NCBI GenBank assembly: GCA_002293275.1
Contig: DBCX01000039.1
Span: forward strand, 26,057 to 34,501
Reading direction: 5' to 3'
From: Cyanobacteria bacterium UBA947
Lineage (GTDB): Bacteria > Cyanobacteriota > Vampirovibrionia > Gastranaerophilales > Gastranaerophilaceae
Length of the DNA stretch: 8,445 nucleotides
In this document: piece after piece, positions 5,948-8,445 of the stretch
Position numbering within the stretch: position 1 is the first letter of the stretch
Layout: every line of letters begins with the position of its first letter
Notes under the pieces: generated by a model
The model's input: only the letters and a program-made list of their open reading frames with translations
Told to the model about the DNA's origin: nothing
The model's database searches: none
Made by a program: the position numbers and the translations under genes

Positions 5948-7879
5948 ATGACTATTAAGAGATTAACAATAGCGGCTGCCATAGCATTGGCCGGCTTTAC
6001 GCCTGCGTTTGCGAGCTGCCCTGCTGCAGAGCAGATGCCGGTTGTAACCGGTGCGGCATGCCCTGTTGAAGAGGCAAAACCAATGCCTAGCTGCAACAAA
6101 TGCAAAGAGAAGAAAGACAAATGCGGATGCAAAAAGGCTAAACCGAAATGCGGTTGCCAGGACAGCACTGAGCCCGGAATACCTGCGGCTACATTGTGCC
6201 CGCAATCTTCAAAAGTAAAACCGAAAGATATGCTCCAAGTTTACGGTTATCCGAATGCTATCTACGGTGCTAACAACTACATGGGCGAACCTGCCGCATC
6301 AACTGCGTTTTTAGAAACGCCTTATGCGACAGCAACAAGCTCACCTCGTAACATCGCTGCTGCTTCATCAGGTGTTGTTGTTTCAACAACAGGTGAAATC
6401 ACCGGCGCTGCTACACCGGTTTTCGGTACGGGTTTGAACGTTCCGATGATCAACCAGCTTCCATGCAACGAATGCGATAACATTGATTTCCAAAGCTCGA
6501 GCTCAATTGAAGCTGTTAAAAAATCCGTTGTACCTTACGATTGCCCCTGCAAAGGCAAAATGATGGGTGCTGCATCGGGTTTGATGGGTGCGGATTCGTT
6601 CCCTGATGTTCCGGATAGTTTTTGGGCGTCTTGCGATATAGACAAACTTGCTATCAACGATGTCGTTGTGGGTTATCCTGACGGTCTTTTCAGACCAAAC
6701 AGAGATATTTCACGCGCAGAATTTGCAACAATGCTTGTAAAAGGGTTCAACATGAGCCCTGACTGCGGCGGCAACATGCAGTTTAGCGATGTACCTGCCT
6801 GCAACTGGGCGAACGGTGCTATTTCAAAAGCTGCACAGGAAAACCTGCTTACAGGTTGTGAAGGTAAATTCCACCCGAGCGCACCTGTGACTCGTTTGGA
6901 TGCGCTTTCAACAATCGCAAAAGGCATGAACTGCCCGATGGATGAGTGCAAGGCTAATGAAATCCTTGGCAAATATTCAGACGGTGCTTCTATCCCTGAG
7001 GCTGCGAAAATCGCCGTTGCAAAATCACTTGAAAACGGCGCGTTGAAGGGTTCACCAACTCCGAACCTAATCAACCCTAACGAGGACGCGACTCGTGCGG
7101 ATGTATCTTCTATGCTACAAACCGTTCGTGTGGCTCTCGGTTACGATACAAACCCTGAAACAGCTAACGATACTTGCCCTGTTGAACACAAAACATCGTT
7201 CATTGAGCAAGAAGAAATCGTTAAAATACCTACATTAAAAGTGTCTATGATTGACCAAATCAACGCGAAATCATCACATGTAGGTCAATACTTCAAAGCG
7301 AAAACTCTGGAGGAAGTTACAATCAACGGTACGGTATTCCCTTGCGGTTCAATCGTAAGCGGCCGTGTGGTTGAGGTTGTAAGACCTTCCGGATGTAATA
7401 AAGGTGCATTGAAACTTTCGTTCACAGACATTAAAAATGACTGTACAAAAGTTAACTTGCCAAAACAAATCATGCAAGCTCAGGTTGGCTGCCCAAAACA
7501 GATCAACCCGGTTGCAAGATTGGTTGAGTTCCCATTCACACTTGCTGGTTCTATTATCGGTACCGCTGCAAGAACGGTGGGTGGCGCATTCACAGCGCTT
7601 GGTAACGCATCGGAGAACGTGCTTAACGACGGCGGATATATGCTTGGTAACGCGTTTAACGGTGAGTTCGGCGCAGCAGGCCGCAGCTTAGGCGACGGTG
7701 TTGTTCAGACAGTTATGGCCCCTGTAAACGTTGTAAGAACAGGTTTGACAGGTGTCCTTGGATTGTTTGAAACAACAGGCGACGAGGTTGCATACCTTGT
7801 TAACCCGAAAGGATACAAAATCTCTGCGGTTAACTCAAGAGAACAAGTTACGATTGCATTCGGTTGTACCGAAGAGTAA
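5948..7879 (+). CDS. Cysteine-rich triple-SLH-domain secreted envelope protein, 643 aa
   Basis: Residues 1-22 are a signal peptide (MTIKR, hydrophobic core, PAFA before Ser23). Residues 49-70 form a Lys/Cys cluster spaced CxxC-x6-CxC-x6-CxC. About 90-210 is low in motifs and Ala/Ser/Thr-rich. Three S-layer homology repeats follow at about 216-268, 278-328 and 341-398. They show FPDVPDSFWA, FSDVPACNWA and a degenerate KYSDGASIPE at their fronts, VVGYPDGLFRPN in the first, and the binding-motif variants SRAE, TRLD and TRAD. About 418-518 looks like a beta-rich domain, and 523-608 is Gly/Ala-rich and mildly hydrophobic. SLH repeats normally bind cell-wall polymer or peptidoglycan; in cyanobacteria-like envelopes they tie outer-membrane proteins to the wall. 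The mature protein has 25 cysteines, which is unusual. It lacks a recognisable OprB barrel. It is monocistronic, with its own terminator. Confidence 0.93.
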   Translation: MTIKRLTIAAAIALAGFTPAFASCPAAEQMPVVTGAACPVEEAKPMPSCNKCKEKKDKCGCKKAKPKCGCQDSTEPGIPAATLCPQSSKVKPKDMLQVYGYPNAIYGANNYMGEPAASTAFLETPYATATSSPRNIAAASSGVVVSTTGEITGAATPVFGTGLNVPMINQLPCNECDNIDFQSSSSIEAVKKSVVPYDCPCKGKMMGAASGLMGADSFPDVPDSFWASCDIDKLAINDVVVGYPDGLFRPNRDISRAEFATMLVKGFNMSPDCGGNMQFSDVPACNWANGAISKAAQENLLTGCEGKFHPSAPVTRLDALSTIAKGMNCPMDECKANEILGKYSDGASIPEAAKIAVAKSLENGALKGSPTPNLINPNEDATRADVSSMLQTVRVALGYDTNPETANDTCPVEHKTSFIEQEEIVKIPTLKVSMIDQINAKSSHVGQYFKAKTLEEVTINGTVFPCGSIVSGRVVEVVRPSGCNKGALKLSFTDIKNDCTKVNLPKQIMQAQVGCPKQINPVARLVEFPFTLAGSIIGTAARTVGGAFTALGNASENVLNDGGYMLGNAFNGEFGAAGRSLGDGVVQTVMAPVNVVRTGLTGVLGLFETTGDEVAYLVNPKGYKISAVNSREQVTIAFGCTEE

Positions 7880-7898
7880 CCATCTCATATACCAAAGG

Positions 7899-7928
7899 CC
7901 GGTCGCTCACAAGGCGGCCGGTTTTTTT
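7899..7928 (+). terminator. Rho-independent terminator of the SLH protein gene
   Basis: An 8-bp stem, CCGGTCGC (7899-7906) and GCGGCCGG (7914-7921), has one G-U pair, a 7-nt loop and seven T (7922-7928). It lies 20 nt after the stop. The T tract overlaps the stop codon of the convergent small HTH gene; in that direction the U tract is poor. Confidence 0.92.
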
Positions 7929-8142
7929 ATTTCCTGACAAGTTCAATTTTGTAGCCGAGGATATCGGCCATAAGTTGAAACTCGGCCAGGGTTAATGAAT
8001 CTCTATTCAATTTTCCATACAAAGCTCTACAACTATATTTTTTTCCAAGAACTTCTTGCATTTGTTCCGCAACTTTTTTCAAGGTAGTCCCGTTTAATGT
8101 TACTAATGATTTTATATAATTCTTGTTATCGCTGTTATCCAT
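7927..8142 (-). CDS. Small XRE/Cro-like helix-turn-helix protein, 71 aa
   Basis: The start is ATG 8142; the frame is open further to 8214 but that extension runs through the promoter. The product begins MDNSDNKNYIKSLVTL and is largely helical. Residues 20-33 (TLKKVAEQMQEVLG) and 37-48 (SCRALYGKLNRD) look like the two helices of an HTH, followed by SLTLAEFQLMADILGYKIEL (49-68), the layout of small single-domain Cro/XRE-like proteins in which the last segment reads like the common 'EVEKICEVLGYEIEI' pattern. It probably binds DNA and may act on the divergent promoter next to it. There is no Shine-Dalgarno sequence: TATAAT ends six nt before the ATG, so the mRNA is probably leaderless. Its stop codon lies in the T tract of the SLH gene terminator. 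No ligand or partner domain is present. Confidence 0.75.
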   Translation of the reverse strand: MDNSDNKNYIKSLVTLNGTTLKKVAEQMQEVLGKKYSCRALYGKLNRDSLTLAEFQLMADILGYKIELVRK

Positions 8143-8148
8143 AATAAG

Positions 8149-8177
8149 ATTATAGTGGTACTTGACAATTAATTCAA
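8149..8177 (-). promoter_or_regulatory. Promoter of the small HTH gene
   Basis: On the minus strand, TTGAAT (8177-8172), 17 bp, then a perfect TATAAT (8154-8149), only six nt before the ATG at 8142. Its -35 and spacer overlap the divergent plus-strand promoter at 8162-8190, so the two polymerase sites exclude each other. Confidence 0.75.
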
Positions 8178-8190
8178 AAAATAATACAAT
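8162..8190 (+). promoter_or_regulatory. Strong sigma70-type promoter of the 54-aa gene
   Basis: A perfect -35, TTGACA (8162-8167), is followed after 17 bp by TACAAT (8185-8190). It is the best consensus promoter in the window. Transcription should start about 8196-8198. The segment 8162-8177 has TTGA and TCAA half-sites 8 bp apart (TTGA-N8-TCAA), a possible operator shared with the opposing promoter. Confidence 0.8.
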
Positions 8191-8196
8191 AATACA

Positions 8197-8210
8197 TGTA
8201 CACGAGTACA
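8197..8210. repeat. Short inverted repeat at the predicted 5' end of the 54-aa gene mRNA
   Basis: TGTAC (8197-8201) and GTACA (8206-8210) flank ACGA, directly at the predicted transcription start. It could be a small operator or a 5' hairpin. ACATGTAC at 8194-8201 recurs at 8248-8255 across the downstream start codon. Confidence 0.3.
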
Positions 8211-8249
8211 ACAACCCGACAAGATGTATTAGTATTTACAGGAGAAAAC

Positions 8250-8414
8250 ATGTACGACTTAACAAACGCAATGAACAAAAACCTGGCAGACTCACGCGAG
8301 ATGGTGAGAAATATGATAAAACAAAACAAAACCCAGACAAAACGTCTGGCTGTCCTGCTGCAAAAACTGGATTGGCTTGCTGTGCTCGCACCGGAAGAAG
8401 AATCTAAATCCTAG
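8250..8414 (+). CDS. Small charged helical protein, 54 aa, unknown function
   Basis: ATG 8250 has GGAG (8241-8244) five nt upstream and is the preferred start. An in-frame ATG at 8196 would give 72 residues, and it lies only five nt behind the TACAAT -10, so a leaderless longer form cannot be excluded. The 54-aa product begins MYDLTNAMNKNLADSREMVR, has a basic centre rich in Lys, Gln and Thr (23-32, NKTQTK), an amphipathic Leu-rich stretch at 33-47 (LAVLLQKLDWLAVLA) and an acidic tail. It has no signal peptide and no cysteine. I do not recognise it. It is transcribed divergently from the small HTH gene with overlapping promoters, which suggests joint regulation. Some helical antitoxins and phage-type small regulators look similar, but nothing here proves that. 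Confidence 0.65.
   Translation: MYDLTNAMNKNLADSREMVRNMIKQNKTQTKRLAVLLQKLDWLAVLAPEEESKS
8333..8349. repeat. Inverted repeat inside the 54-aa gene, terminator-like on the minus strand
   Basis: CCAGAC (8333-8338) and GTCTGG (8344-8349) flank a 5-nt loop. On the minus strand the stem is followed by a T-rich run made of GTTTT units (8332-8317), so it could stop transcripts entering from the right. On the plus strand there is no U tract. It also falls in coding sequence, so it may be incidental. Confidence 0.35.
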
Positions 8415-8445
8415 TCTTTTTTACCAGTTACCCCATTTTTTTTAA

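Noticed and set aside
8143..8214. Longer start (8214) for the small HTH gene
   Set aside because: The extension covers the TTGAAT-N17-TATAAT promoter and encodes a Cys/hydrophobic stretch unlike the rest.
1..8445. CRISPR array, tRNA, rRNA, IS element or phage integration site
   Set aside because: No regularly spaced repeats, cloverleaf, transposase motif or flanking direct repeats were seen on reading both strands by eye.

Overview
The window reads as chromosomal DNA from a host-associated, anaerobic-looking bacterium. My best guess is the non-photosynthetic sister group of Cyanobacteria (Vampirovibrionia/'Melainabacteria', Gastranaerophilales-like). The clues are a secreted SLH-domain protein, a long-form pyrophosphate-dependent phosphofructokinase used for glycolysis, and a 498-aa protein whose N-terminus resembles an uncharacterised family I associate from memory with that group. 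The taxonomy is inference; no rRNA or other marker gene is present.

Layout. Positions 1-1464 (+ strand) hold the 3' two thirds of a long-chain acyl-CoA synthetase-type AMP-binding enzyme, cut by the window edge, and a small exported membrane protein 36 nt behind it. A strong bidirectional terminator at 1469-1495 closes this unit. Positions 1496-1733 are a gene graveyard: a short minus-strand remnant resembling the end of a LuxR-type HTH domain, and a frameshifted small plus-strand ORF. Positions 1734-5789 (- strand) are three collinear genes: a family 3 solute-binding lipoprotein, the 498-aa protein of unknown function, and pfp. Gaps are 70 and 59 nt and each gene has its own extended -10-like element, so they may be an operon with internal promoters or three separate units. 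Positions 5790-5947 are a divergent promoter region. Positions 5948-7879 (+) encode a 643-aa, cysteine-rich, triple-SLH envelope protein with its own terminator. Positions 7927-8414 hold two very small divergent genes, an XRE-like HTH protein (-) and a 54-aa charged peptide (+), with face-to-face overlapping promoters.

The genes do not form a single pathway. Central glycolysis (pfp), lipid activation (acyl-CoA synthetase) and nutrient binding (lipoprotein) are housekeeping. The SLH protein, the 498-aa protein and the 94-aa exported protein are the lineage-specific envelope or secreted part. Points most worth a second look are a recurring -10-to-ATG spacing of 5-7 nt that suggests leaderless transcripts, a 16-nt promoter box shared by two minus-strand genes, the small divergent pair at the right end, the 25-cysteine SLH protein, and the axial-protein-like 498-aa product. 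I see no CRISPR array, tRNA, rRNA, IS element or clear defence system.
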